From Lentisphaerae bacterium GWF2_57_35 (GTDB lineage Bacteria > Verrucomicrobiota > Kiritimatiellia > CAIQIC01 > GWF2-57-35), in the NCBI GenBank assembly GCA_001804865.1, contig MHBK01000064.1:1-64000 (forward strand): DNA of 64,000 bases, read 5' to 3'. Both the position numbers and the translations under genes were made by a program. How positions within the stretch are numbered: the first letter of the stretch is position 1; the number at the start of each line of letters is the position of its first letter. The notes beneath the pieces are model-generated. The model did not search any database, had not been told where the DNA came from, and worked only from the letters and a program-made list of their open reading frames with translations. Positions 8,346 to 17,882 of the stretch are shown here, piece by piece.

Positions 8346-9605
8346 ATGGAGGTTTCCAAGGCTCATGTGGCGATTGTCGGAGCAGGGTTCGGTGGGTTGG
8401 AGGCGGCCCGACAGTTGGCCCACGCTTCGGTTCGCATTACCATGATCGACCGTCACAATTATCACCTCTTTCAGCCTCTTTTATATCAGGTGGCCACGGC
8501 GGGTTTGGGTCCCACGGATATTGCGCGTCCCGTCCGGGCTATTCTTCGCCGCCAGCGCAATCTCGAATTTCGCATGACCGAGGTCACGGGCATAGAGCTG
8601 GCGGCTCGCAAACTGGCGACCTCCACCGGCGAAATTTCTTACGATTATCTGATTCTGGCGGTCGGCGGCGAGACGAGTTTCTTTGGCCTGCAATCGGTGG
8701 CGGCGCACGCTTTTGGGCTCAAGGATCTGGACGATGCCGTACGGGTGCGAAATCATGTCCTCGAAATGTTCGAGTTGGCCGTGCACGAAAAGAATCCTGA
8801 AGTCCGTCGCGCCTTGCTTACGTTTGTGGTGGTGGGGGGCGGTCCAACCGGCGTCGAATGCGCGGGCGCCTTGTCGGAACTCATCCGGTTGGTTTTGATT
8901 CGCGACTATCACGGCTTGAATATTAAAGACGTTCGAGTGCTCTTGTTGGAAGCCTCCGACAAACTTTTACCCGTCTTTCCAGAGACGCTTCGCGAATCGG
9001 CTGCCAAGGCTCTTTGGGAAAAACACATTGAGGTTCGATTTGGAGCCATGGTGACGGAATTTGACGGAAAGCAGCTCGTGTTAAAAAGCGGCGAAACGAT
9101 TCCGGCGCACACCATGATTTGGGCGGCGGGCGTTCGCGCGGTGCGTTGGTTGGATTCGCTGGGCTTGCCGCAGGATCGGCAGGGGCGGATCAAAATCAAA
9201 CCTACGATCCAGACGGAGGCTCATCCAGAGGTGTATGTGATTGGCGATGCCGCGAGTTTGCCGGACGGCGATGGGCAGGCCCTTCCTATGGTGGCTCCCG
9301 TGGCTGTTCAGCAGGCGCGCACGGCCGCGGCGAATATTCAACACGCCTTGAGGGATGAACCGCTCGAATCGTTTGATTACCATGACCGGGGTTCCCTGGC
9401 CACCATCGGACGGAACGCCGCGGTGGCCCGGTTTGGGCGCTTTGGCTTTCATGGCTTTTTTGCCTGGCTTTTGTGGTTGGGCGTTCACATTACGTTCTTA
9501 ATTGGCTTCAGAAACCGGTTGATGGTCCTGATCAACTGGGCGTGGGATTATTTGCTTTATGACCGCGCTGTCCGTTTGATCACGCCGAACGGCGCGAAAC
9601 ACTGA
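8346..9605 (+). CDS. ndh: Type II NADH dehydrogenase (NDH-2)
   Basis: The 419-residue flavoprotein begins with the FAD-binding VAIVGAGFGGLEAA motif and the family's HNYHLFQPLLYQVATAGL signature. The second dinucleotide fold, for NADH, is at about residue 160 (VVVGGGPTGVECAGAL). The FAD/quinone-side motif VYVIGDAA and MVAPVAVQQ follow. The C-terminal 60 residues are amphipathic and aromatic, as in NDH-2 enzymes that dock on the inner membrane. It oxidises NADH and reduces quinone without pumping ions. An AAGGAAGG site sits about 8 bases before the ATG. Confidence 0.92.
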   Translation: MEVSKAHVAIVGAGFGGLEAARQLAHASVRITMIDRHNYHLFQPLLYQVATAGLGPTDIARPVRAILRRQRNLEFRMTEVTGIELAARKLATSTGEISYDYLILAVGGETSFFGLQSVAAHAFGLKDLDDAVRVRNHVLEMFELAVHEKNPEVRRALLTFVVVGGGPTGVECAGALSELIRLVLIRDYHGLNIKDVRVLLLEASDKLLPVFPETLRESAAKALWEKHIEVRFGAMVTEFDGKQLVLKSGETIPAHTMIWAAGVRAVRWLDSLGLPQDRQGRIKIKPTIQTEAHPEVYVIGDAASLPDGDGQALPMVAPVAVQQARTAAANIQHALRDEPLESFDYHDRGSLATIGRNAAVARFGRFGFHGFFAWLLWLGVHITFLIGFRNRLMVLINWAWDYLLYDRAVRLITPNGAKH

Positions 9606-9635
9606 GCGGACAAAAAAAGATCGCCGCAAAGAGTT

Positions 9636-9719
9636 GCAGCTGCAAGAAGACTTGTGTTTTGGAGGGTCGCGCTCCGTCGCGACCGGAAGAAGAAGGTTCC
9701 GACAGAGCGGAACCCTCCA
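9636..9719. repeat. Mosaic double-hairpin repeat, copy A
   Basis: The 60-bp core (9660-9719) starts TGGAGG and ends CCTCCA and contains two palindromes, GGTCGCG...CGCGACC and GGTTCCG...CGGAACC. A conserved lead with GCTGCAAGAAGACTTGTGTT lies at one side (9645-9658). Copies in the opposite orientation are at 26491-26584 and 61586-61669. It lies between the convergent ends of ndh and potD, where it may also act as a terminator. Confidence 0.85.
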
Positions 9720-9793
9720 ATATTTTTGAGATCTTTTTGCCAACGCTGGGAGGAGCGCCAGAATTCGGAGGGGCTGCCTGCCGAAACAGGCTC

Positions 9794-10837
9794 TTATTCC
9801 GCCGACTTGATCTCGTCCCAGACCTTCACGTACTTCGCGTTGTTCTCGCCCAGATCCAGGTTGACCTCGGCAACGGTCTTGATTTCTTCGGGTACGATGA
9901 TGGCCGGGTTTTTTTGTGAGGCCTCGTCCAGCAGCGCGTAGCTGTCCTTGTTCGGGCAGAGGTACTGGGTGAACCCCGTATTTTCCGCCGCGACCTTTGG
10001 ATCGAGCATGAAATTAATATACTTGTGGGCAAGCTCAATGCTTTTAGCGCCTTTCGGAATCACCATGCAGTCGCAGGTGGTCACGAAGCCTTCTTTCGGG
10101 AAGAATATGGCGATGTCGGGATTTTCCGCCTGGATTTGCAGCAGGTCGCCGACATAGCCGTGCACCAGCAGGAATTCGCCGGACGCCAGGCCCGGCTTGT
10201 ACTGCTCGTTTTCGAATTTAGCCAGGTTCTTTTTCCAGCGGACGATCACATCGCGGGCGGCTGCCAATTCCTGTTCGTTGGTCGTGTTGGAGCTGTAGCC
10301 CAGAAAGCGCAGCCCGGCGGCAATCGTCTCGCGCATGTCGTTGAGCATCGTCATGCGTCCCTCCAGATCCTGGCGGTCGAACATCGACCACGATTTCACG
10401 ACGTTCGAGACCTTGCTCTTCAGATAGGCCACGCCGGTGTAAGAAACGGTGTAGGGGACCGCGATCTTCACTTCCGGATCCAGCGAAACGTTGAGCGACG
10501 TGGGGTCCAGGTGGATAAGGTTCGGCAGCCAGTCGTGGCGGAGCATTTCCAGCATGCCCTGCTCCTTCATGATCTGGACCATGTAGCTGCTCGGGAAGGC
10601 CAGGTCGTAGCCCGTCGCGCCGGCCTTCAATTTGGCGTACATGTTTTCGTTGGAATCGAAGGTGTCGAGAATGACCTTGCAGTTGTTCTCCTGTTCGAAT
10701 TGGGCGATCAACTCGGGTTTGACGTAATCGGCCCAATTATACAGATGCAGAACCTCCTGCTTTTTCCCACAACCGCTCATCAGCAGAATCGATGCGAACG
10801 ACAACATAAAAACGAACTTGACGTTGATCTTGTGCAT
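9794..10837 (-). CDS. potD: PotD-like polyamine-binding lipoprotein
   Basis: The 347-residue protein has a lipoprotein signal with lipobox MSGC, then the spermidine/putrescine-binding protein signature: LHLYNWADYVKPELIAQFEQEN at the mature N-terminus, a DLAFPSSYMV ligand-pocket motif, a YTVSYTGVAY strand and the DPKVAAENT C-terminal region. It delivers polyamines to an ABC transporter. I start at 10837, the ATG with an AGGGG site about 7 bases upstream; ATG 10843 is also in frame. No potA, potB or potC accompanies it in this window, so it works with a remote transporter or as a sensor. Confidence 0.87.
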   Translation of the reverse strand: MHKINVKFVFMLSFASILLMSGCGKKQEVLHLYNWADYVKPELIAQFEQENNCKVILDTFDSNENMYAKLKAGATGYDLAFPSSYMVQIMKEQGMLEMLRHDWLPNLIHLDPTSLNVSLDPEVKIAVPYTVSYTGVAYLKSKVSNVVKSWSMFDRQDLEGRMTMLNDMRETIAAGLRFLGYSSNTTNEQELAAARDVIVRWKKNLAKFENEQYKPGLASGEFLLVHGYVGDLLQIQAENPDIAIFFPKEGFVTTCDCMVIPKGAKSIELAHKYINFMLDPKVAAENTGFTQYLCPNKDSYALLDEASQKNPAIIVPEEIKTVAEVNLDLGENNAKYVKVWDEIKSAE

Positions 10838-10911
10838 GTCCATCCCCTTGTAAGAATTGGAAACGTATTCTGGAAGAAATGACGTCGATGACAAGCGGAT
10901 TCGGCAATTCT

Positions 10912-13900
10912 TTATCGGACCGTCCGTATCCTATAAAAGCCCTGGCTGGGCGCGCTGGGGACATTGAGGGCGTTGGTCGCCGCGGTGGGCGGCGTGTTGG
11001 TGGCGATGACAAGCCAGGCGTCCAGCAACCCGTCACACCATTCCAGATATTGCGTGACGCTCAGGCCGCCTGTCCAGCGGAGCCAGGAGTCGCCATCGAG
11101 CCATATTTGTTCCATGCGCAGGCAGGAATCCGAACTCGTCGGGCTGGTGTCGGCGGCGTATTCCTGTCCGGAGAGAATTCCATCGCCGTCGATGTCGGCT
11201 CCTGCGTCCGCTTCAAAATTGGTCAAGCCATACTCTGCCAGCCACCATTGCGGGGCGCCGGTGTTGGTGGTCAGGTTTGCCGCAAAAACCGCCGACAGCG
11301 TTCCGTCGGCCGTGACATTGGTCCAGACGAAGACATCGAATGGCCCTTGCGAAATGCCGGCCTGCACGACGTCCGCCGCATGATAGTAGGGGGCGGGCGT
11401 GAGGGCGAAGGTCTGGTCGCTGTGCGCCAGGACGCGCACGGCGCCCGTGGGATTCAGCGCGCCATGAGAGCCCGCGGTTGCCGTCAGCGTGTAAACGATG
11501 GTTTCATAAGCGCCTAGATCCACCCGATTCGTCCAGATACGAGGCTGGCCATCGAGGTCCTGCGCCGACTGCACCCAGGCGTTCTGGCCGGTGTCGATGC
11601 AGGGCGACGAAATTTGCAGCCGGTAGTTGGCGTGAACGGAATCGATGAACCGCGGATCGGCGTTGAGATTCCCGAGTCCCGCGGCCAGCGGCGCCGCACA
11701 GGAATAGCTGACGTCGCTGCTGTAGTAATTGGGGCCCGATGTGGCCGCCCGATTGCTCACGGCAATGGAGTTGATCAAGCGGCCCTCATAGGCGCCGCCG
11801 CCGAAAGTGGCGGAGTTTTCGACCAGCGTACAGTTCACATTCGTGCTCCGAAACATGCCGCCGCCGTAGAGCGCCGAGTTCGAGTAGATCAGGCAATTTT
11901 CCATGAACGTTCGGTACGCGCCGCCGCCGTATTGGTCGGCTCTATTTTGCGCAAGCAGGCTGTTGACTACCTTTCCATAGTAGACTCCGCCTCCATACAT
12001 AAGCGCATAATTCCCGGTTACGATGCATTGGCTGACGAGCATGTTGGGCGAGCCGGCGTTGTAGATGCCGCCGCCGTACTGGCCCGAGGAGGCGCCGTTG
12101 GCATAGCCCCCGCACACGGTCAGGCTGTCCAACAAGGCGTTGTCGGCGCCTTGGACGACGTGGTAACAATTGTCGGCAGGGTTGCCGGCGACGCCGATGT
12201 CTCCGCTGAGAATGGTTTTGTACAAAGCCGGATTGCGTTGTTCCAAATCCGTCTCGATCCCCGAGAAACCGCCATAGACTTCCACGCCGGAAGGAAGGGT
12301 GAAGTAGGTCCAGCGATTGGAGCCCGGGGTGTACACGCCTTCCGCCGCCAGGATAGCCGTGCCAGGACCAACGCCGGTTAAGGCCTCCTGCAAATTCGTG
12401 AAGGCATTCGCCCAACTCGATCCGTCGTTCGCGCCGGCGGCGTCCGTGTCGACATAGATCATGAACCGCGCGGCGATATTTTCCGCGAACAAGTTGGAGG
12501 ACACGCCGGCATACACGCGGGAACCCGAAGCCAGGCTGTACCGCTCGCGGGCGTACATTACCGTCCCGCTCCAGCTCTCGGGAACGGTGAACACGTAGTA
12601 GCCGCTCGCGTCGGTCGTGACGCAGTTCAAGCCGTCGGGGCATACCGCCACGCCAGGGACCCCGATTTGCCCGGCCCGTTCGATCTGCCCGGCCACGACG
12701 AAGCCGGTGCTGCCGACCGCCGGCAAATCCACGCCCCAGCGATTGCCGCAGTTGCCGTAGGCGACCGAGGCGCCCGCGTGCACCAACCGCTGCGGAAACC
12801 GCAATGCTCCGTTGGTGACGGTTATCGTGTAATCGGCGTTGGGCGTCAAACGGGTAAAGGCGTAGATGCCGTTGGCGCCGGAAAGCATTTCGTTGGTTGT
12901 GCCTGCGCCGGTCAGGCGCACCAGACTGTTGGTCAGGGGCAGGCCGTTCGAGGACAGCACGCGGCCGCTGACGATCTCCCCGCGGCCGTTGGTGTAGATG
13001 TTGTAGGTCACCGTGCTGAGTACGACGTAATGATAGGGTCCTGCATCGATGTCGGGCAGGGCATACCAGGCGTCATACGAGCCGCCCCAGCCCATGTTGA
13101 TGTGATGATACAGGGTGGAAAGATTGTAGCCGTAACCGTCGCACAGGACCAGATGCCCTCCGCCGGGCCGCTGGACGGAGAGGGGCGTCGGCAGGCGGGC
13201 ATCCATGTTGGCGTTAATCATGTTCATCAGGCCCCAGTTATCGCCATCTCCCTCCACGACGTTCCCGAACCGGAAAATGTTCGTCAGCGACGACGGCGGC
13301 ATGTAGCCGCTCGAACTGCCCGCCGTGTAACTCATGTGCGCCGCCAAGCCGGCGTCGTAGCAAACCGCGCCGATGTCCTGTCGCTCGGCCGCCGTCAAGC
13401 CCGTCCACGGCATAAGCGGCATGTTGGTCCAGTTATACGGGCCGCCGCTGCCATTTCCGCCGCGCAAGGTGCGGGTGGTGGGCGTTCCATCGATGTAAAT
13501 TTGATAAGAACCGACGCCGACGCCCACGGTCGGATATTGGAAGTATCTCATGACTTGGGCGTAAGCCGTGGCCACGCAGCCGCTGTAGTAATTGCTGGCG
13601 GTCCCCTCGGCGTAGGGCGGCGTGTAATAATTGTAGCAGGCTACATTCGCCGATCCGTTCCATGCCGTTTTCTGGTTCCAGCGGCTGCCGACAAACGAGG
13701 CCACCCGCAGATCGTCTACGCTGGCGATGCCCTTGGGCGCACGGGGCGACGCTTGGGCCAGCAGCCGTTCCCATTTATTTACAGAGGCGGGTTGCAGGCT
13801 GGTCGAGGCGGCCGCGGTTTTACTTGAGGTCGTCGCGCTCAATCGGGCGCGCAAGTCTTTTCCGACCAGCGAAAAGAGGGGATTGTTGTCGGTCATTTCG

Positions 13901-14220
13901 AAGACGTCGCCTTCGGAAAAGGCCAGGATGGGCTCCAACCGGGTGTCCGGCGAAACCAGGACGAAACCCGACGGCTCTAAATAAATCACATGAAACAAGA
14001 CTTGGCCGCCGTCGTCCTGATACGATTCGGATCTCAACACGTGCGTCCCCATTTGTGCGCCTAACGGGCTTTGTCCGGTCGAAAGCCAGCCGGCGACCGC
14101 GTGCTCGGCATCGGTCGTCGAGACGGTCTCGCTCAAAACAGAAGAAGCATTCAAGAATGCGGACCCACACACGCAGAAAGCGATCCAGCTCCAACGAATA
14201 TTGTTTGCAAATAGCTTCAT
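10912..14220 (-). CDS. Exported C10 (streptopain-type) cysteine peptidase with beta-helix domain
   Basis: The protein has 1102 residues. The start at 14220 opens a signal peptide (about 1-30), followed by a streptopain-type propeptide (GFVLVSPDTRLEPILAFSEG at about 90-110). The peptidase domain has the nucleophile Cys near residue 214 in YYSGCVATAYAQVMRYF and the catalytic His near 355 in GGHLVLCDGYGY, followed by HHINMGWGG. A Cna-like beta-sandwich lies at about 415-570. A parallel beta-helix, adhesin-like, starts with YVDTDAAGANDGSSW at about 590-880. The C-terminal 80 residues carry a W...QGFYRIR module like those of other secreted proteins here. It probably degrades or binds extracellular protein. 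Family C10 is known from Streptococcus SpeB and Prevotella interpain. Confidence 0.85.
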   Translation of the reverse strand: MKLFANNIRWSWIAFCVCGSAFLNASSVLSETVSTTDAEHAVAGWLSTGQSPLGAQMGTHVLRSESYQDDGGQVLFHVIYLEPSGFVLVSPDTRLEPILAFSEGDVFEMTDNNPLFSLVGKDLRARLSATTSSKTAAASTSLQPASVNKWERLLAQASPRAPKGIASVDDLRVASFVGSRWNQKTAWNGSANVACYNYYTPPYAEGTASNYYSGCVATAYAQVMRYFQYPTVGVGVGSYQIYIDGTPTTRTLRGGNGSGGPYNWTNMPLMPWTGLTAAERQDIGAVCYDAGLAAHMSYTAGSSSGYMPPSSLTNIFRFGNVVEGDGDNWGLMNMINANMDARLPTPLSVQRPGGGHLVLCDGYGYNLSTLYHHINMGWGGSYDAWYALPDIDAGPYHYVVLSTVTYNIYTNGRGEIVSGRVLSSNGLPLTNSLVRLTGAGTTNEMLSGANGIYAFTRLTPNADYTITVTNGALRFPQRLVHAGASVAYGNCGNRWGVDLPAVGSTGFVVAGQIERAGQIGVPGVAVCPDGLNCVTTDASGYYVFTVPESWSGTVMYARERYSLASGSRVYAGVSSNLFAENIAARFMIYVDTDAAGANDGSSWANAFTNLQEALTGVGPGTAILAAEGVYTPGSNRWTYFTLPSGVEVYGGFSGIETDLEQRNPALYKTILSGDIGVAGNPADNCYHVVQGADNALLDSLTVCGGYANGASSGQYGGGIYNAGSPNMLVSQCIVTGNYALMYGGGVYYGKVVNSLLAQNRADQYGGGAYRTFMENCLIYSNSALYGGGMFRSTNVNCTLVENSATFGGGAYEGRLINSIAVSNRAATSGPNYYSSDVSYSCAAPLAAGLGNLNADPRFIDSVHANYRLQISSPCIDTGQNAWVQSAQDLDGQPRIWTNRVDLGAYETIVYTLTATAGSHGALNPTGAVRVLAHSDQTFALTPAPYYHAADVVQAGISQGPFDVFVWTNVTADGTLSAVFAANLTTNTGAPQWWLAEYGLTNFEADAGADIDGDGILSGQEYAADTSPTSSDSCLRMEQIWLDGDSWLRWTGGLSVTQYLEWCDGLLDAWLVIATNTPPTAATNALNVPSAPSQGFYRIRTVR

Positions 14221-14335
14221 GATGATCCATCCATCTCTTCCTAGCTGAAAATACGCCTTCAACAAACCCATGATTAGAGCAGGTTTCATGCTAATTGGTC
14301 GTTGCGAAGACGAAAATAGACGGAAGATCGCGTCC

Positions 14336-14376
14336 TTAGCCCGGATTTCTCGCCAGGCGGTGAGAAATCCGGGTTA
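14336..14376. repeat. CCCGGATTTCTC hairpin repeat, copy 1
   Basis: CCCGGATTTCTC at 14340-14351 pairs with GAGAAATCCGGG at 14362-14373, flanked by TTAG and TTAG. A second, one-mismatch copy lies at 61258-61296. It sits in the divergent gap between the C10 peptidase and the sensor kinase, the only thing I recognise in those 273 bases. Confidence 0.75.
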
Positions 14377-14493
14377 GCGGCAAAGACCGTGGTCTGCACA
14401 TGGGTGTGAACTCTTTTTTCCTGGATGCTTTGCGGCGTGTTTCTTGATCTAACTTGAAACGCGTCCATAGTAAGGGAGCTTTTATTTAGTGTA

Positions 14494-17400
14494 ATGAAGG
14501 GGTGGAAGGGTATGAGGAGTTCATTCCATGAAAGCGAATGGATGGTGCGATGGGTGATTGGGCTGTACCTCCTTTTTTCTTGCGTTGTTTGCGCGCAAAC
14601 GCAAACGAACGTCGCGCCTCTCCGAATCGTTACCGTGGTGATTGACGACGATTATCCCCCGTACAGCTTCCGGGATGCGGCTGGAACTTTGCAGGGCATC
14701 GTGCCCGATGCCTGGCGTACGTGGACAAAACACACGCAGATTTCGGTGAACCTGATTGGGATGGAGTGGGAGAAGGCCCTTCAATTTATGAAAGAGGGGG
14801 AAGCGGATGTCATCGACACGATCTTTTACACGGAAGATCGAAAGCAGCTCTTCGATTTCTCTCAACCCTATACGCAGATCGAGGCGCCTATTTTCGTCCA
14901 AAAAGACGTGGCAGGCATTACGAATCTTGCATCTCTTCGGAATGTCACGATCGGGGTAAAAGCGGGGGATGCGGTAATCGAGGTGTTGAAAAGCCACAGC
15001 CTTACCAATTTGATGAAATACAATAGCTACGCCAGCGTTATCCAGGCCGCTGTGAATCGGCAGCTTCAGGTTTTTTCCGTCGATATGCCTCCCGCCCGCT
15101 ATTATTTCCAAAAGTTTCATCTTCAAAACGAGTTTCGATATCCCATTGTTCTCTATACCGGCGCCTTTCATCGCGCGGTCACTAAAGGCAACCTTAGTCT
15201 ACTCCAAACGGTTGAAGACGGGTTTGCCCGGTCAAAAAGGGAATGCCGCGCGATCGAAAGCCATTGGCTGGGCGAGGGCCTCGTCCGTCCGACCTATGTC
15301 CGGCTGCTCAAGTTCGTGGCGTTGGGGATTGCTTTGCTTGCCCTCGTGCTGGGCGTCTTCAACGTGGTTCTGCAGCGCAAGGTCAGGACAAAGACCGCCA
15401 AGCTGAACGAATTGGTGCGGCAGCTCACGCGAAGCGAAGAAAAATACCGGACCTTGGTGGAGAACATCAGTGCGGGGGTTTATCGTGTCGCCGTTGAAGA
15501 TGGGGGACGCTTCCTTCAGGTCAATCCCGCCTTGGTTAAAATGCTGGGTTACGAATCGGCCGATGAGTTGATGAACGTGCCTGCCGAACAGATTTACCTG
15601 GATCCGACGGATGGCTGGCATGCCTTGAAGAAGATTCGGGAAACGGGAGCCTATAAAAACGAGGAAGTACGGGCCCGGAAGAAGGACGGATCGTCCTTGT
15701 GGGTATCCAGAAGTACGCAGGCTATATTCAACGAACAAGACAAACTCCTCTGGCTGGATGGCATCGTCGTGGATATTACGGAGCATAAGCAGGCGGAGGA
15801 AGTTTTGCGGGCGAATGGGGATAAGCTCAAGAGCATCTTTCGTGCGGCGCCGGTGGGCATCGGCATGGCTGTCAACAATACGATCCACGAGGCCAACGAA
15901 TATCTGAGCGATATGATCGGATATTCGCAGGACGAATTGCAGGGGCAACCCATATGCATTTTGTTTCCGACCGAGGAAGAATTAGATTCCGCCGACAAAG
16001 AAAAATACCGGCAGATTGAAGAGAAAGGAATCGGCGTTCTGGAGACGCATTGGCGAAAAAAAAGCGGCGAAGTGATTGCCATTCTCTTGAGCGCCGCGCC
16101 CATCGATCCCTCCAATCTGTCTCTCGGCGTTACTTTTGCCGCCCTGGATATTAGCGACCGGAAACGCGCCGAAGAAGAGCTGCGGGATTCCCATGCCTAT
16201 TTGCAGGCCGTTTTCGATTCGATCGACGACGCCCTGTTTGTCAACGATGCCAACACCTTCCAAATCATCGATGTGAATCGGCGCTCATGCGAGATGTATG
16301 GTTATTCCTATGAGGAAGCGTTAAAGAAGACAATCGGCGATCTTAGCTTCGGCTCTCCGCCCTATTCGCTTAATGACGCGATGGAATGGATGAGGAAAGC
16401 CCGTGACGACGGCCCCCAGACTTTCGAGTGGCTGGCCCGGCATCATACAGGCCGCACTTTCTGGGTGGAGATGAGCATTCGTTATGCCCTGATCGGGCAG
16501 CATGAAAGATTTCTGGTCGTGATTCGCGATATTACCGAGCGCAAGCGGGAGGTGGAAGACCGGTTGAAGTACGAACGTCAGATTCAGTACGCACAAAAAC
16601 TGGAGAGTCTGGGGCTGTTGGCCGGCGGCATCGCCCACGACTTCAACAATCTCCTCACCGTGATCCTGGGCAACATGAACCTGGCGCTCAGCCAACTTCC
16701 CGCCGCGGAGCCGGCTCGGGAGCATATACAGGAAGCCGAGAAAGCGATACATCGTGCGGCCGATCTGTCGATGCAAATGCTCGCCTATTCCGGCAAGGGT
16801 CGGTTTGTTGTACAGCCGCTGGACCTGCGGGAAATTGTGAAAGACATGGAGGGTATCCTTCTGTCCGTCGTTTCCAAGAAGGCGTTGCTTCAGCTCAAAA
16901 GTGAAGAACGAGTTCCCTTGATCCAGGGCGACGCCACTCAAATCCGCCAGGTCATTATGAATTTGGCGATCAATGCGTCCGAAGCCCTGGGCAATCGAAG
17001 TGGAAAGATCGTCGTCACCGTGGGAGCGAAAGAATGCCCGCCCAATTCCGGTGCGATCACCCGGAACAATAAATCCCTGCCGAAAGGTCTCTATGCGTAT
17101 GTGGAGGTCTTCGACAATGGCTCCGGCATCGAAGAAAAATATCTGGTCAAGATTTTCGATCCGTTCTTTAGCACCAAATTTACCGGCCGGGGCTTGGGAT
17201 TGGCGGTGGTGATGGGGGTGGCCGATGGCCATAAAGGGGGCATAGAGGTATTGAGTCATCCGGGAAAAGGAACCACCATACGGGTGCTGTTTCCTTCCAT
17301 GAAACAGCCTGCCCAGAAGCTTGAAAAAATGGAATGTCCATCCTATTGGAAAGGACATGGGGTGGTCTTGCTGGTCGATGACGAAGAAAACGTTCGTTCC

Positions 17401-17760
17401 ACGGCCAAGAAGATGCTCGAACATATGGGTTTTCAAGTGCTGACGGCTTCCGATGGGTATCAAGCCTTGGAAGTTTATCGCGTCCACTCCGACGAAATCT
17501 TGTGCATTTTATTGGATCTGACGATGCCGCGAATGGACGGCCAGGAGGCGTTGGCGGAGTTACAACACATTCAGCCTGACGTGCGGGTGGTGATTTGCAG
17601 CGGATACAGCAAGGAAGAGGTTGTAATTCGCTTCAAAGATCGAACGGTGTCGGGATTCCTGCAAAAGCCCTATTCGCTGGATAGCATGAGAGATATCCTG
17701 CGGCCTATATCCGAATCCTTCGATGCGGAGGTTCGGGATCGTAAACAAAAGATGAAATGA
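14494..17760 (+). CDS. Hybrid sensor histidine kinase: SBP-TM-PAS-PAS-PAS-HisKA-HATPase-REC
   Basis: The protein has 1088 residues. A hydrophobic signal or first helix (about 18-36) precedes a periplasmic solute-binding-type 3 domain (about 45-265; DDDYPPYSFRDAAGTLQGI is the typical start), as in amino-acid-binding sensors. A helix follows (about 270-292), then three PAS/PAC domains (about 310-430, 435-555, 560-690). The kinase core has the H-box GGIAHDFNNLL with the phospho-His near 715, an N-box VIMNLAINASEA, and G-boxes DNGSGI and GRGLGLAVV. A receiver domain at the end has its Asp near 1008 in LLDLTMPRMDG. HDFNN kinases with an attached receiver usually feed a phosphorelay or act without a DNA-binding partner; none is adjacent. 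Confidence 0.93.
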   Translation: MKGWKGMRSSFHESEWMVRWVIGLYLLFSCVVCAQTQTNVAPLRIVTVVIDDDYPPYSFRDAAGTLQGIVPDAWRTWTKHTQISVNLIGMEWEKALQFMKEGEADVIDTIFYTEDRKQLFDFSQPYTQIEAPIFVQKDVAGITNLASLRNVTIGVKAGDAVIEVLKSHSLTNLMKYNSYASVIQAAVNRQLQVFSVDMPPARYYFQKFHLQNEFRYPIVLYTGAFHRAVTKGNLSLLQTVEDGFARSKRECRAIESHWLGEGLVRPTYVRLLKFVALGIALLALVLGVFNVVLQRKVRTKTAKLNELVRQLTRSEEKYRTLVENISAGVYRVAVEDGGRFLQVNPALVKMLGYESADELMNVPAEQIYLDPTDGWHALKKIRETGAYKNEEVRARKKDGSSLWVSRSTQAIFNEQDKLLWLDGIVVDITEHKQAEEVLRANGDKLKSIFRAAPVGIGMAVNNTIHEANEYLSDMIGYSQDELQGQPICILFPTEEELDSADKEKYRQIEEKGIGVLETHWRKKSGEVIAILLSAAPIDPSNLSLGVTFAALDISDRKRAEEELRDSHAYLQAVFDSIDDALFVNDANTFQIIDVNRRSCEMYGYSYEEALKKTIGDLSFGSPPYSLNDAMEWMRKARDDGPQTFEWLARHHTGRTFWVEMSIRYALIGQHERFLVVIRDITERKREVEDRLKYERQIQYAQKLESLGLLAGGIAHDFNNLLTVILGNMNLALSQLPAAEPAREHIQEAEKAIHRAADLSMQMLAYSGKGRFVVQPLDLREIVKDMEGILLSVVSKKALLQLKSEERVPLIQGDATQIRQVIMNLAINASEALGNRSGKIVVTVGAKECPPNSGAITRNNKSLPKGLYAYVEVFDNGSGIEEKYLVKIFDPFFSTKFTGRGLGLAVVMGVADGHKGGIEVLSHPGKGTTIRVLFPSMKQPAQKLEKMECPSYWKGHGVVLLVDDEENVRSTAKKMLEHMGFQVLTASDGYQALEVYRVHSDEILCILLDLTMPRMDGQEALAELQHIQPDVRVVICSGYSKEEVVIRFKDRTVSGFLQKPYSLDSMRDILRPISESFDAEVRDRKQKMK

Positions 17761-17778
17761 TCGCTTTCTGTGAGTTCT

Positions 17779-17876
17779 AAATCCAAAGAGTCTAAAGAGT
17801 CCAAAGTCCAAAGAGTCCAAGGGGGATTTGGAAGAGTCTTTGAGTTTGCTTGGAGGGCGGGCATTCTTGTCCGCCA
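17779..17876. repeat. Short tandem AAAGAGTCC tract and GGCGG hairpin in a convergent gap
   Basis: 17781-17820 is a run of CCAAAGAGTC/TAAAGAGTCC units. At 17856-17875 a GGCGG...CCGCC hairpin matches, in reverse, the GGCGGACAAGAATGCCCGCC segment of the direct repeats at 25.3 and 26.2 kb, so it is a partial copy of that family. The hairpin is followed by TTTT and may terminate the sensor kinase transcript. Confidence 0.6.
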
Positions 17877-17882
17877 TTTTTA

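Noticed and set aside
9659..9919. Short frame encoding EGRAPSRPEEEGSDRAEPS
   Set aside because: This is the translated mosaic repeat; the same peptide arises at 26.5 and 61.6 kb from the repeat copies.
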